Shown piece after piece: positions 56,213 to 64,000 of a stretch of DNA of 64,000 bases. Positions within the stretch are counted from its first letter, which is position 1; every line of letters starts with the position of its first letter. Below the pieces are notes generated by a model that worked only from the letters and a program-made list of their open reading frames with translations, did not search any database and was not told the origin of the DNA. This stretch comes from Sphingobium sp. SYK-6 (GTDB taxonomy: Bacteria > Pseudomonadota > Alphaproteobacteria > Sphingomonadales > Sphingomonadaceae): contig NC_015976.1 of the NCBI RefSeq assembly GCF_000283515.1, positions 248,001-312,000 of the forward strand, written 5' to 3'. The position numbers and the translations under genes were made by a program.

Positions 56213-56560
56213 TTATACCGGCATGCTCATGATGTCCTTGTAGGCGGACAACAGTTTGTTGCGGACTTGCAGGGTGGTCTCGAAGCCGACCGATGCCTGC
56301 TGCTTGGCAAGCATCACGGCCGCAATGTCGGTGGTCTCGCCCCGTTCGAAGGCCGCGGCGGCGTCGCTCGACTGGGACTGGAGATTGCTGACTTCGTGGA
56401 CGGCGCTGCGCAGCGCATCACTGAAGCTGGCCTTGCCGGGCGCGCCGGCCGTCTCGCCGGCTGCCGGGGCGGCGCCGCTCGCGACATCCCGGATGGCATT
56501 GTTGCGCTGGAGGATGGACTGGCGCAGCGCCAGCACATTGTCGACGGAGAGTCCTGCCAT
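56213..56560 (-). CDS. fliE: Flagellar hook-basal body protein FliE
   Basis: 115 residues. Ends with QASVGFETTLQVRNKLLSAYKDIMSMPV (in parts), the conserved FliE C-terminus. Links the MS ring to the rod. Six bases before fliF and 17 after the FlbD-like regulator, so the three are probably one transcript. Confidence 0.96.
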   Translation of the reverse strand: MAGLSVDNVLALRQSILQRNNAIRDVASGAAPAAGETAGAPGKASFSDALRSAVHEVSNLQSQSSDAAAAFERGETTDIAAVMLAKQQASVGFETTLQVRNKLLSAYKDIMSMPV

Positions 56561-56577
56561 GATTGCGTCCTCCTGCC

Positions 56578-57864
56578 TCAGACGGCCATTGCCAGGTCAC
56601 GCATTTCGGCGAGCCGATAGCGCAGCGTGCGTTCGGAAATGCCGAGCATGCGCGCGGCATGGGCCCGATGCCCGCCGGTGTCCCGCAGGGCGGCGCGGAT
56701 GGCATCCATGGCCGATGCGCGAGCGACGTCGTGCAGGCGCGCCGGCGCGGCGGGCCGGGCGGCGGCGCGCGACGGGAAAGGCGCAGGCGCTGCGGCGGGG
56801 CTCGGCGTGAGGCCGAGATCGCCAAGGTCGATGCGGTTTCCCTCGCGCAGCACGATGGCGCGCTGGAGGACATTGCCCAGCTCGCGGGCATTGCCGGGCC
56901 AGTCATGGGCGGCGAGCTGCTCGATCGCCCGGGGCGTGGGCCAGGCGAAGTCGCTGGCCGCGGCGCTTCCCGTCCGCTGGGTCTGGTGACGCAGCAGGAA
57001 CGCGGCCGAGATCGCAATGATGTCGCCCCGCCGCGCGCTCAGCGGGCTGAGCTGAAGCGGCATCACGTTGAGCCGCCAGTAAAGGTCTGAGCGGAAGCGT
57101 CCGGCATCCGCCTCGACAGCGAGGTCGCGGTTGCAGGCGGCGATGACGCGCACGTCCACCGGCACCGGATGCGTGGCGCCGACGGGAAGGACTTCGCCTT
57201 CCTGCAGGGCCCGCAGCAGCTTGGCCTGCAGCGCGAGCGGCAGTTCGGCGATCTCGTCGAGGAACAGCGTGCCGCCATTGGCCGCGAGGAAGAGCCCCTC
57301 CGAGGAAGCGCCTGCCCCGGTGAAGCTGCCCTTCTTGTGGCCGAAGAGCATGGCTTCCATCATCGTTTCGGGCAGGGCGGCGCAATTGACGGCGATGAAG
57401 TCCTTGTCCGCGCGCGGCGAATGATCGTGGAGGAAGCGCGCGATGCCTTCCTTGCCGGTGCCGGTCTCGCCCTGCACCAGCACCGTGGCATCACTGGCGG
57501 CGATGCGGGCGGCGAGGCGCATCAGCATGGCGCTGGCGTCATCGCCCACGGCGGGCATGCGCGCCGGGCGCAGCAGTTCGGCAATGAGCGCGAAGGCCAT
57601 CGTCCTGTCCTGCGGACCGAAGGCGATGCGGGCCGGGAAGCCGCCTGCCGCCGGCATGAGGCGCGGTTCGCCCTCGCGCCATTCGATCAGGATGTCCCGG
57701 CAGGTCGCATGAGCAATTTCCTCTGCCAGCAGGATGCGCCGCGTGGTCTTGCCTCGTGGCGTCTCGGCCGCGACCGGCCTTGTGGTGAAGCAGGCAGTAT
57801 CAAGCCACGTCCCGAGATCCGGCAAAAGCCGGTGGACGCGCTGGCTCATGTCGACAGGCAACAT
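56578..57864 (-). CDS. flbD: FlbD-like sigma-54-dependent flagellar activator
   Basis: 428 residues. N-terminal ~105 residues lack a clear phosphorylation site. AAA+ domain: Walker A GETGTGKE at 132-139, sigma-54-contact loop GSFTGA at 179-184 (consensus GAFTGA, Ala to Ser), Walker [10 protein letters not shown] at 197-205. A C-terminal Fis-type helix-turn-helix ([34 protein letters not shown], in parts). The family activates class III/IV flagellar genes at sigma-54 promoters. Gene symbol by position and architecture. The GGGGA before ATG 57864 supports the start. Confidence 0.9.
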   Translation of the reverse strand: MLPVDMSQRVHRLLPDLGTWLDTACFTTRPVAAETPRGKTTRRILLAEEIAHATCRDILIEWREGEPRLMPAAGGFPARIAFGPQDRTMAFALIAELLRPARMPAVGDDASAMLMRLAARIAASDATVLVQGETGTGKEGIARFLHDHSPRADKDFIAVNCAALPETMMEAMLFGHKKGSFTGAGASSEGLFLAANGGTLFLDEIAELPLALQAKLLRALQEGEVLPVGATHPVPVDVRVIAACNRDLAVEADAGRFRSDLYWRLNVMPLQLSPLSARRGDIIAISAAFLLRHQTQRTGSAAASDFAWPTPRAIEQLAAHDWPGNARELGNVLQRAIVLREGNRIDLGDLGLTPSPAAAPAPFPSRAAARPAAPARLHDVARASAMDAIRAALRDTGGHRAHAARMLGISERTLRYRLAEMRDLAMAV

Positions 57865-58235
57865 GCATCAGTCCCCAGTTCTTTTGGCCCCGCTCCCCCG
57901 AGCCGGACCCTTTCGGTGCATCAGCTTTAACGGGAAAATGCTTATCATTCGGTTAAGCACGGCGAGTGATTGCCGGTTGCGGCAAGATCCTGCCGCGTCG
58001 CGGGACTGGGGGGAAACTTTGTGCGGCAGCCACCAAGGCACTTTTCCGCGCTGCCGGCGCTCTTGCAGGAAGACTCCCGCGCGTAGGGAGGGGCCCACAG
58101 ACCGCCGCGGCCCCCTGCCGCCAGAAAATTTTCCCTGCGCCCTTAAAGCTCCTCGCCCCCTCGTCGTTATGGGGATCGTGGCCGCCACCGCCCGAGGGCA
58201 GCGACCCCATTTGAAAGCGGGAAAGGAACTCTCGA
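57865..58235. other. Divergent control region between the flbD-like and flagellin genes
   Basis: 371 bases with no credible gene. It must hold promoters for both directions. A 6-bp inverted repeat TGCTTA (57939-57944) and TAAGCA (57954-57959) lies in an AT-richer patch near 57925-57960. I looked for -24/-12 GG-N10-GC elements and found none with good flanks; near-matches had spacing off by one base. No sigma-28 consensus was found either. Confidence 0.45.
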
Positions 58236-59060
58236 ATGACTGTTATCGCGTCCAACATCTCTGCCATCCGCGCCCAGAACGCCGGCAACAGCGCCAATGC
58301 CGGCCTGTCCCAGGCGATGGAGCGCCTTTCGACCGGCAAGCGCATCAACACCGCGAAGGACGACGCCGCCGGCCTCGCCATCGCGACCAAGATGACGTCC
58401 GAAATTCGCGGCCTCACCGCCGCACGCCGCAACGCCAATGACGGCCTCTCCATGGCGCAGACCGCTGAAGGCGCGCTGGCCGACGTCTCCAACATGCTCG
58501 TCCGCATGAAGGAACTGGCCGTGCAGTCCGCCAACGGCACGAACGACACGGCCGCGCGCACCAATCTGAACGCCGAAGTTCAGGCGCTGAAGGCCCAGAT
58601 CACCAATGTCGCGGCGCAGAAGTACAATGGCGTCGACCTGTTCAACACGGCGGCTGCTGATGCGACGAAGATCCAGGTCGGCACGGGCTCGACTGACACC
58701 GTCTCGATCGACTCCTCGGTTGTGAAGGCGGCGCTGACCGCTGTCACGGGCGCTGACCTCGACATCGCCACCGACAGTGCCTCGATCACGGCTGCGATGG
58801 GTGCGCTCGAAACGGCGATCACTGCCGTCGCGACCGGCCGCGCCAATCTCGGTGCGACGCAGAGCCGCCTCGAATCGGCTTCGAGCAACCTGACCTCGAC
58901 CATCACGAACCTGACGGATGCTCGTTCGCGGATCGAGGATGCCGATTTCTCCGAGGAATCGACCGCGCTCGCCAAGAACCAGATCCTGAGCCAGGCCTCG
59001 ACGGCGATGCTGGCCCAGGCCAACCAGAGCCAGCAGGGCGTGCTGAGCCTGCTCCGCTAA
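58236..59060 (+). CDS. fliC: Flagellin
   Basis: 274 residues, a short flagellin. The conserved D0/D1 ends are present: MTVIASNISAIRAQ with SQAMERLSTGKRINTAKDDAAGLAIA at the N-terminus (in parts) and SRIEDADFSEESTALAKNQIL and QASTAMLAQANQSQQGVLSLL at the C-terminus. The middle (Ala/Thr/Asp-rich) is much smaller than in enteric flagellins, so the filament surface domains are reduced. AAAGGA lies 9 bases before the ATG. Divergent from the flbD-like gene. Confidence 0.97.
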   Translation: MTVIASNISAIRAQNAGNSANAGLSQAMERLSTGKRINTAKDDAAGLAIATKMTSEIRGLTAARRNANDGLSMAQTAEGALADVSNMLVRMKELAVQSANGTNDTAARTNLNAEVQALKAQITNVAAQKYNGVDLFNTAAADATKIQVGTGSTDTVSIDSSVVKAALTAVTGADLDIATDSASITAAMGALETAITAVATGRANLGATQSRLESASSNLTSTITNLTDARSRIEDADFSEESTALAKNQILSQASTAMLAQANQSQQGVLSLLR

Positions 59061-59176
59061 GCGGCAACAAGCTTCGGTCGGCGTCGGTTCTGGTCCACCG
59101 CCGCCGTTCGTCGGCCCCCGGCACCTAACAGTCCCCATCGTGCCGGGGGCCAAGACTTTCGAGAGGACCAGACTCG

Positions 59177-59206
59177 AAAACCCTCGCTCCCCCGGGCGGG
59201 GGTTTT
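59177..59206 (+). terminator. Rho-independent terminator of the flagellin gene
   Basis: An 11-bp stem with one wobble pair (59177-59187 with 59196-59206), 8-base loop, A-run on the left and T-run on the right. Starts 116 bases after the flagellin stop. Confidence 0.85.
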
Positions 59207-59267
59207 CATCGTTCAGACCGTCGCGGGAGGCACGGCGCCTGTTCGCACCCGGGCCCATAAACGCCTT

Positions 59268-59372
59268 GGCCCCGCTCTCCGGGAGGGAGAGCGGGGCCGG
59301 CGGGGACCGATTCTGAAGAGCCCTGGGGGGAGAAGCGGCTCTTCTTTCACCAGCGCCGGGGGAGTAGCGCTG
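59268..59372. ncRNA. Candidate structured RNA: three consecutive hairpins
   Basis: Hairpin 1: 13-bp perfect stem (59268-59280 with 59286-59298). Hairpin 2: 8 bp (59315-59322 with 59337-59344). Hairpin 3: 6 bp (59351-59356 with 59367-59372). Loops 2 and 3 are G-rich on the plus strand; on the minus strand they show CTCCCCCC and CTCCCCC. C-rich loops that could pair with ribosome-binding sites are known in alphaproteobacterial small RNAs. Strand and even transcription are unproven. Confidence 0.3.
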
Positions 59373-59390
59373 ATGAGGACTGTATAGGGT

Positions 59391-59440
59391 CAGATTGTCA
59401 CGAGAGTTTGTCGGCGACAGTCCAGATTGTATCAGATTGT
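59391..59440. repeat. Three direct copies of CAGATTGT
   Basis: Copies at 59391-59398, 59423-59430 and 59433-59440. The last two are 10 bases apart, one helical turn, as in protein-binding repeats. Confidence 0.5.
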
Positions 59441-59840
59441 CGCAAGCGCCCGGTCCATGTGAAAGATGCGCATGCTCGCATTGCCAGGCCTTCCTGCGGT
59501 GCCTGATTCGACTGCAATCGGCCCGGAGGGAGCAGCCTCGCGGCCATACGGCTCACCCCGCCTGCAGGGAGGCGCCCAAAGGCGCCGGAGGAAGCTTGTC
59601 GTCCGCAGCGCCTGTGCGCTGGGAGCTGGCCTCCGCGCATTCATCCCCGACCTCGTTTTTCCTCTGTCCTACAGACCCTTCGCCATGGCAGCCCTGCCGG
59701 ACGCCACTTCCCGTCGGCAGGCGACGGGCGCAGCGCAGCAGGGCTCTCTCTCAATGGAAGAATTTTCATCGTCCGTCGGGCCGCACAGCTTGCCGGGACG
59801 GGCTCTGGCGTCTGCCACATCAAAAGGTCCCGGAAGCGGA

Positions 59841-59867
59841 AGATGACACCGACGGGTCGTCATCTTT
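59841..59867 (+). terminator. Hairpin with short T-run in the gene-free region
   Basis: AAGATGAC (59841-59848) pairs perfectly with GTCATCTT (59860-59867), with ACC/GGT pairing inside. It is followed by TTGTAAA. It could end a short transcript from the gene-free kilobase; no gene lies directly upstream. Confidence 0.4.
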
Positions 59868-60101
59868 GTAAACTTCCAGACCGTGGCGCCCCGGTTGGAC
59901 CGGCAAGGCAAGGCCCTTCCAGGGGGTCTCGCGCCGCCCGTCGCGCCATCCCATCCTCATGGAAAAGGCTCTTCGCCACAGCTCCGCCAATCAGCCTGTC
60001 GGGCCCTGGCGGTGCGTCAACGCGTGCTTCGGACCGGCCGCAGCCCAATCCGCACCGTGCAGATCGCGGCGCAGGCCGCAAAGCCTGCTCCTGTTCGGGT
60101 G

Positions 60102-61568
60102 TCAGCCCTCGAGCTGCTTCTGCAACGCCCGGATGTCGGCATCCATTTCGGGATTGTCGAGCCGCATCGCCTCGATCGTGCGCACGGCATGGATCACCGT
60201 GCTGTGATCGCGCCCGCCGAACACCCGGCCGATCTCCGGCAGCGAGCGCAGGGTGAGCTTCTTGGCGAGATACATCGCGACCTGCCGGGGCCGGGCGACA
60301 GCCCGCGCCCGCCGGTGCGAGCGCATCTCGGATGCGTCGATGCGGTAATGCGCGGCGCAGACCTTCTGGATCTCGTCGATGGTGATGCGCCGGTTGCTGG
60401 CCCGCAGCGCTTCGGCGAGCATGGTCTGCGCCAGCTCGACGGTGATCGCCTTGTCGACCAGCTGCGCATAAGCGACGAGCTTGTTGAAGGCCCCTTCCAG
60501 CTCGCGGATGCTGGTGCGGATGGAGCGGGCGAGCAGCGCGATCACATCGTCGGGAACCGTGATCGGCGCGACCGCATCGCGACGCGCCGCGAGGATCTTC
60601 AGCCGCAGGTCGAGGCTGGCCGGCTGGATATCGGCCACCAGGCCCCCGGCGAAGCGGGAGAGAATCCGGGGATCGACAGCGCCGAGCTGCTGTGGGGGCC
60701 GGTCGGCGGCAATGGCGATGCGCGCGCCCGAATCGATGAGATCGTTGAGCGTGTGGAGGAATTCCTCCTGCGTCGGCCCCTTGCCTGCGATGAACTGGAT
60801 GTCGTCGACCAGCAGCATGCGCGCCGCGCGCAGCCTGGCCTTGAACGAGAAGGTGTCGTTGGCGCGGATCGCCGCCACGAATTCGTTCATGAAGCGCTCG
60901 GCCGACATGTAGAGAATCGCGCCTTGGGGAGCGGCGCGTCCCTCTTCGCTCAGCGCGGCGCCATAGGCGCCCGCGATCGCGTGCAGCAAATGAGTCTTGC
61001 CGAAGCCCGTGGGGCCATGGATGAACAGCGGATTGAAGCGCGGCTTGCCGGGCTCGGCCATCGCTTTCGCGGCCGAACAGGCGAGCATGTTGCTCTCGTC
61101 CGTCATGAAACTCGCGAAATCGTGCCGCGGCTCGAAATGAGCGGTCCGCGTCGTCGCGGCGGCGCTCTGCACGGCAGTGCTCGTGGCCGCCTGCTTGGTG
61201 CGGACGGGGAGCACCACGCGCTCTGCGGCTTCACGCGCCCGGACGATGCGGATGTCCCGCACGGCCGGCTGCGTCGTGCGCCAGGCAAGGCCCAGATGGG
61301 AGGCGAAATTGCTCGAAACATAGCTGGCGGAAAACTCCGTCGGCGCTTCCAGGTCGAGCGTCCCCGAGAGGGTGCAGAAAGCGCCCAGACGCAGGGGCTT
61401 GATCCACTGGTCGAACTGGCGGACACCGATGCCTCGTCTCAGTCCGGCACGGACGTCCGACCAGCCTTGCTCCAGATGCTCGCGCGCGGGAGGCATATCG
61501 TGCGTTCCGCCTGCGTCCATCCCCTCCATTACCCCTTCATATCGTTGCTGGCCTACATTCTGCCCCAT
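60102..61568 (-). CDS. dnaA: Chromosomal replication initiator DnaA
   Basis: 488 residues. Domain I near 30-95 (QFDQWIKPLRLGAF), linker, AAA+ domain with Walker A GPTGFGKTH at 185-193 (the common form is GGVGLGKTH), Walker B MLLVDDIQFI, and the C-terminal DNA-binding domain with VFGGRDHSTVIHAVRTIE, the DnaA signature. Starts are ambiguous: ATGs at 61568, 61529, 61520 and 61496 are in frame; AAGGGG precedes the 61529/61520 pair. The atypical Walker A leaves a small chance that it is a paralogue. No DnaA boxes were found in the upstream gap. Confidence 0.93.
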   Translation of the reverse strand: MGQNVGQQRYEGVMEGMDAGGTHDMPPAREHLEQGWSDVRAGLRRGIGVRQFDQWIKPLRLGAFCTLSGTLDLEAPTEFSASYVSSNFASHLGLAWRTTQPAVRDIRIVRAREAAERVVLPVRTKQAATSTAVQSAAATTRTAHFEPRHDFASFMTDESNMLACSAAKAMAEPGKPRFNPLFIHGPTGFGKTHLLHAIAGAYGAALSEEGRAAPQGAILYMSAERFMNEFVAAIRANDTFSFKARLRAARMLLVDDIQFIAGKGPTQEEFLHTLNDLIDSGARIAIAADRPPQQLGAVDPRILSRFAGGLVADIQPASLDLRLKILAARRDAVAPITVPDDVIALLARSIRTSIRELEGAFNKLVAYAQLVDKAITVELAQTMLAEALRASNRRITIDEIQKVCAAHYRIDASEMRSHRRARAVARPRQVAMYLAKKLTLRSLPEIGRVFGGRDHSTVIHAVRTIEAMRLDNPEMDADIRALQKQLEG

Positions 61569-62007
61569 GTCCGTGACCGCCCCTTAAAGCTCGTTCTCGC
61601 CTCGATCGTCTCCCATGCGATGGGCACAGGAATGCCGCCACGGGAATTGCCCTTCCCGCGCGCGAGGCCCAATCTCGATCGCTGTGACAGGAGCCGCGAG
61701 TCGGGCCCTGCCGGAGGAAGGGTTCTGACAGCCCCCCCGGGCCCGATCAAGGGCAGCACATGTCAAAAATCTGAAATAAATTGCTTGACCAAGGATTCCT
61801 CAGGCATACGCGAGACGCCCATATAACCCATTGATTTTACATTATTTTTTCAACTCATCGCAGAGCGGTCAGGGGGCATGTCAGGCGCGAATCGCGGTGA
61901 ATCCTGCATTCCCTGTTTTGGCGGCCGAACAACGCCTGCGACGCATCGCAAGCACCGGGTCACGCCGTCGTGCCGCCTCCTCCTGGCGGCAGTGCCGCGC
62001 ATCGCCG
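61569..62007. other. Intergenic region upstream of dnaA
   Basis: 439 bases, no credible gene. 61765-61860 is clearly AT-rich within GC-rich DNA and probably holds the dnaA promoter (minus strand), but I could not settle on a single -35/-10 pair. No TTATNCACA-type DnaA box was seen, so I do not call an origin. A 7-bp hairpin (61971-61977 with 61985-61991) lies 17 bases after the efflux gene stop; it lacks a T-run. Confidence 0.5.
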
Positions 62008-63456
62008 TCAGGGCTGCCTCGAGGCCGAATCGACTGCGTCCGAGTCGAATTCCCAGCCGCCGCCCAGTGCCTTGTGAAGCGCGATCGCCGCTTCCGTGGC
62101 TTCCGCCTGCGCAGCCGCTTGCGCCCGCTCGGCAGCGACCAGAGCGAGCTCGGCGCGGGCCTGCGTCAGCCGGTCGTCTTCCCCGGCCGCGACGCGCCGC
62201 ATGGCCAGCGCATGGGCCGCGCGCTCGCGCGCCGCGGCCGATCGCGCTGCGGTGAGCGCGACGAGGCTGCGATCGAACCGGTTGATCGCCGCTTCGCTGT
62301 CCGCCAGCGCGCCGATCACCGCGGCATCGTAGCGCGCCGCCGCCGCCTGCGCGCGCGCATCGGCGGCCCGCACCATCGCGCGGGCGCGGCCGCCATTGAA
62401 GATCGGCCAGAGCAGGCTCGGCCCGGCCTGCAACCGGGTGCTTCCCTCGTCGGCAAGGTCCGCGACGCTCCGCGCCTGCTGGCCGAGAGCAAGGCCGAGC
62501 GACAGGCGCGGGAACAGGTCGGCCTTGGCAACGCCGATGTCCGCCGTCGCCGCCGCCAGCTCGCGTTCCGCCGACAGGATGTCCGGGCGACGACGCAGCA
62601 GTTCGGACGGCAGGCCGGCGGCAATGGCCCCGGGCGGCGCCGGAATGGCCCCGGGCGCTTCCAGCCGGGCCAGCAGCTCGGCGGGCGGCTTGCCGGCGAG
62701 CACGGCCACGCGCAGCGCCGCCGCGCGCATGGCCGCCTGCGCGCCTGCCAGCGATGCGCGCGCTGCATCCGCTTCGCCCTGAATGCGATTGGCATCGATG
62801 GCGCCCGCCTCGCCATGGGCCGCGCGCAGGGCGATCAGGTCGGCAAGCGCAGTGCGCGCCGCCAGGGTGGCCCGCGCCGTTGCGAGGTCCGATTGGGCGA
62901 GGCGCAGGTCGACATAGGCCCGCGCCAGCTCCGCCACCAGTTGCAGCCGCGTGCCTTCCACGGAGAGCGCGGCGGCCTGCGCGCGCGCCTGTGCCGCCTG
63001 GTTCTCGCGCGCCTGCCGCCCCCACAGATCAATTTCCCAGCTCGCATCGAAACCGAGGTCGAAAAGGCCGAAGTCGCGCGCGAAGCCGGGTATCTGGCCG
63101 ACCGGCATCTGGCCGTTCTCGCTCAGCACCACCTGATTGGCGCTCGCGCTGCCATTGACTTGCGGCAGGCGGCCACCACGCACCGCATCGCGATTGGCGC
63201 GCGCCTCCGCCAGCCGTGCCTGCGCCACGCGCAGATCGGGATTGTCGGCCAGCATCTCCTCGATCAGCGCATCGAGCATCGGATCGTGCAGGTCCCGCCA
63301 CCATGGCGCGGCCGTGACAGGGCCCGCGCCGGCCGCGCCGGCCCATTGGTCGGCAATGCGCGGCGCCGGCGCGCGATAATCGGGCCCCATGACGCAGCCG
63401 GCCAGCATCAGCGGCAGGAGCAGAGTTAGGGAGACGGTGCGGGCATGCATGGACAT
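62008..63456 (-). CDS. Outer-membrane efflux lipoprotein (NodT/OprM family)
   Basis: 482 residues. Lipoprotein signal with lipobox LAGC, then two TolC-type helical repeats: PWWRDLHDPMLDALIEEMLADNPDLRVAQARLAEARA (in parts), LFDLGFDASWEIDLWGRQ, and LPSELLRRRPDILSAERELAAATADIGVAKADLFPRL (in parts). Forms the outer-membrane channel of a tripartite pump. The ATG at 63456 overlaps the permease stop by one base (TGATG); ATG 63450 with GGAG 8 bases upstream is an equally good start. Partner genes likely lie off the window. Confidence 0.95.
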   Translation of the reverse strand: MSMHARTVSLTLLLPLMLAGCVMGPDYRAPAPRIADQWAGAAGAGPVTAAPWWRDLHDPMLDALIEEMLADNPDLRVAQARLAEARANRDAVRGGRLPQVNGSASANQVVLSENGQMPVGQIPGFARDFGLFDLGFDASWEIDLWGRQARENQAAQARAQAAALSVEGTRLQLVAELARAYVDLRLAQSDLATARATLAARTALADLIALRAAHGEAGAIDANRIQGEADAARASLAGAQAAMRAAALRVAVLAGKPPAELLARLEAPGAIPAPPGAIAAGLPSELLRRRPDILSAERELAAATADIGVAKADLFPRLSLGLALGQQARSVADLADEGSTRLQAGPSLLWPIFNGGRARAMVRAADARAQAAAARYDAAVIGALADSEAAINRFDRSLVALTAARSAAARERAAHALAMRRVAAGEDDRLTQARAELALVAAERAQAAAQAEATEAAIALHKALGGGWEFDSDAVDSASRQP

Positions 63457-64000
63457 CACTCCATTCGGGCGCGGAACAGCCAGACGGCCGCGCCGAGCGT
63501 GACGCAGGCGATCAGCGCCATCGGCCAGGTCTGGGAAAAGACGACGGACGCGGGCATGGCCTTGAGGAACAGGCCCTGCACGATGATGAGGAAGTAGCGG
63601 ATCGGGTCCGCATAAGTGACGATCTGCAGCCAGTCCGGCATATTGTCGATGGGCGCTGCATAGCCGGAGAGCAGCATCAGCGGCACGGTCACCACGAACG
63701 AGCCGAGAAAGGCCTGCTGCTGCGTCATCGAGGCCGAGGAGACCAGCAGGCCCATGCCGATGAGCGCGAGCTGGTAAACCGCCATGGAGAGAATGAAGAG
63801 CAGGAAGGAGCCGCTGAACGGCACGCCGAAGCCGAACCGCGCGACCAGCAGGAACAGGATGCCGTTGAACAGCCCGACCAGCATCGGCGGCACCATCATG
63901 CCGATGAGGATCTCGTGCGCGCGCAGCGGCGAGACCATGAGCTGGTCGAACGTCCCCAGTTCGCGTTCGCGGGCCACGGCCTGGGAGGTGATGGCGATGC
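63456..64000 (-). CDS. ABC-2 type transporter permease, 5' part outside the window
   Basis: The visible C-terminal part, about 181 residues, begins in the conserved segment AVARERELGTFDQLMVSPL, typical of ABC-2 permeases, and holds five hydrophobic helices, including LMLLSGYAAPIDNMP and IRYFLIIVQGLFLKA. ABC-2 permeases of this kind often work with an HlyD-type protein and an outer-membrane factor to export drugs or other compounds. Its stop overlaps the efflux gene start. The frame continues off the right edge. Confidence 0.92.
   Translation of the reverse strand, partial: IAITSQAVARERELGTFDQLMVSPLRAHEILIGMMVPPMLVGLFNGILFLLVARFGFGVPFSGSFLLFILSMAVYQLALIGMGLLVSSASMTQQQAFLGSFVVTVPLMLLSGYAAPIDNMPDWLQIVTYADPIRYFLIIVQGLFLKAMPASVVFSQTWPMALIACVTLGAAVWLFRARME

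Larger units (their letters stand above)
59061..60101. other. Gene-free kilobase after flagellin
   Basis: About 1 kb between flagellin and dnaA. Open frames here are short, overlapping on several frames, and have no recognisable domain or consistent ribosome-binding site, so none is called. It holds the flagellin terminator, three closely spaced hairpins (59268-59372), three copies of CAGATTGT (59391-59440) and another hairpin (59841-59867), each listed separately. 59870-60101 shows nothing I can name. Confidence 0.6.

Noticed and set aside
54422..56620. 732-codon plus-strand frame opposite fliF and fliE
   Set aside because: Shadow frame; the opposite strand has unmistakable flagellar proteins in operon order.
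59466..59846. 126-codon plus-strand frame in the gene-free kilobase
   Set aside because: No ribosome-binding site, no domain, Arg/Ser/Pro composition typical of chance frames, and overlapping frames on other strands are equally long.
61569..62007. Possible replication origin next to dnaA
   Set aside because: AT-rich, but no DnaA-box-like sequence was found.

Overview
The window is a high-GC chromosomal segment of an alphaproteobacterium, most likely a sphingomonad (Sphingomonadaceae). The evidence is a sphingomonad-type TonB-dependent receptor, a ybgC-tolQRAB-pal operon with a Pro-rich TolA, an alphaproteobacterial SspB adaptor, a hisBHAF...hisE order and a fliEFGHIJKLMNOPQR-flhB cluster headed by an FlbD-like sigma-54 activator. 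No tRNA, rRNA, insertion sequence, integrase or CRISPR array was seen. The calls rest on protein motifs read by eye; no database search was run.

Layout. 0-6 kb: 3' part of a TonB-dependent receptor, a sulfotransferase-like protein, a TPR/Asp-Asn beta-hydroxylase and two tandem secreted Cys-containing paralogues. 6-14.6 kb: clpB with a heat-shock-like promoter, then divergent exported M17 and M16 peptidases and two small unknown genes. 14.6-19.3 kb: pal-tolB-tolA-tolR-tolQ-ybgC on the minus strand. 19.5-27 kb: an exported TPR-CHAT protein, sspB, then hisB-hisH-hisA-hisF, a small membrane protein, hisE and a HIT protein. 27-30 kb: an APC amino-acid permease convergent with a MetE-like enzyme that has an operator-like palindrome over its promoter. 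30-34 kb: a tight minus-strand unit yihY-fabI-aroC-lipoprotein-yjbQ. 34-41.5 kb: a DnaJ-type cochaperone, an exported unknown, a pdxH-CDF transporter-phzF plus-strand unit, a serine hydrolase, a small Cys-containing membrane protein, a DUF808 protein and ung. 41.5-59.1 kb: 19 flagellar-cluster genes on the minus strand (flbD-like regulator, fliE to fliR, flhB, one unknown, fliD, fliS), with flagellin divergent on the plus strand. 59.1-60.1 kb: a gene-free kilobase with several hairpins and a short repeated motif. 60.1-64 kb: dnaA, an AT-rich interval, an outer-membrane efflux lipoprotein and the 3' part of an ABC-2 permease that runs off the window.

How the parts work together. The flagellar block encodes the MS ring, C ring, most of the export apparatus, hook-length control, cap, filament and a filament chaperone; rod, hook, motor and FlhA genes are not in the window. 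Tol-Pal, the TonB receptor, the exported peptidases and the efflux parts are envelope functions. The remainder is mostly housekeeping: histidine, chorismate, fatty acid and pyridoxal phosphate synthesis, and protein quality control by ClpB, a J protein and SspB. The least explained parts are the tandem secreted paralogues, the TPR-CHAT protein, the palindrome before the MetE-like gene, the unknown protein inside the flagellar cluster and the hairpin-rich gap after flagellin.
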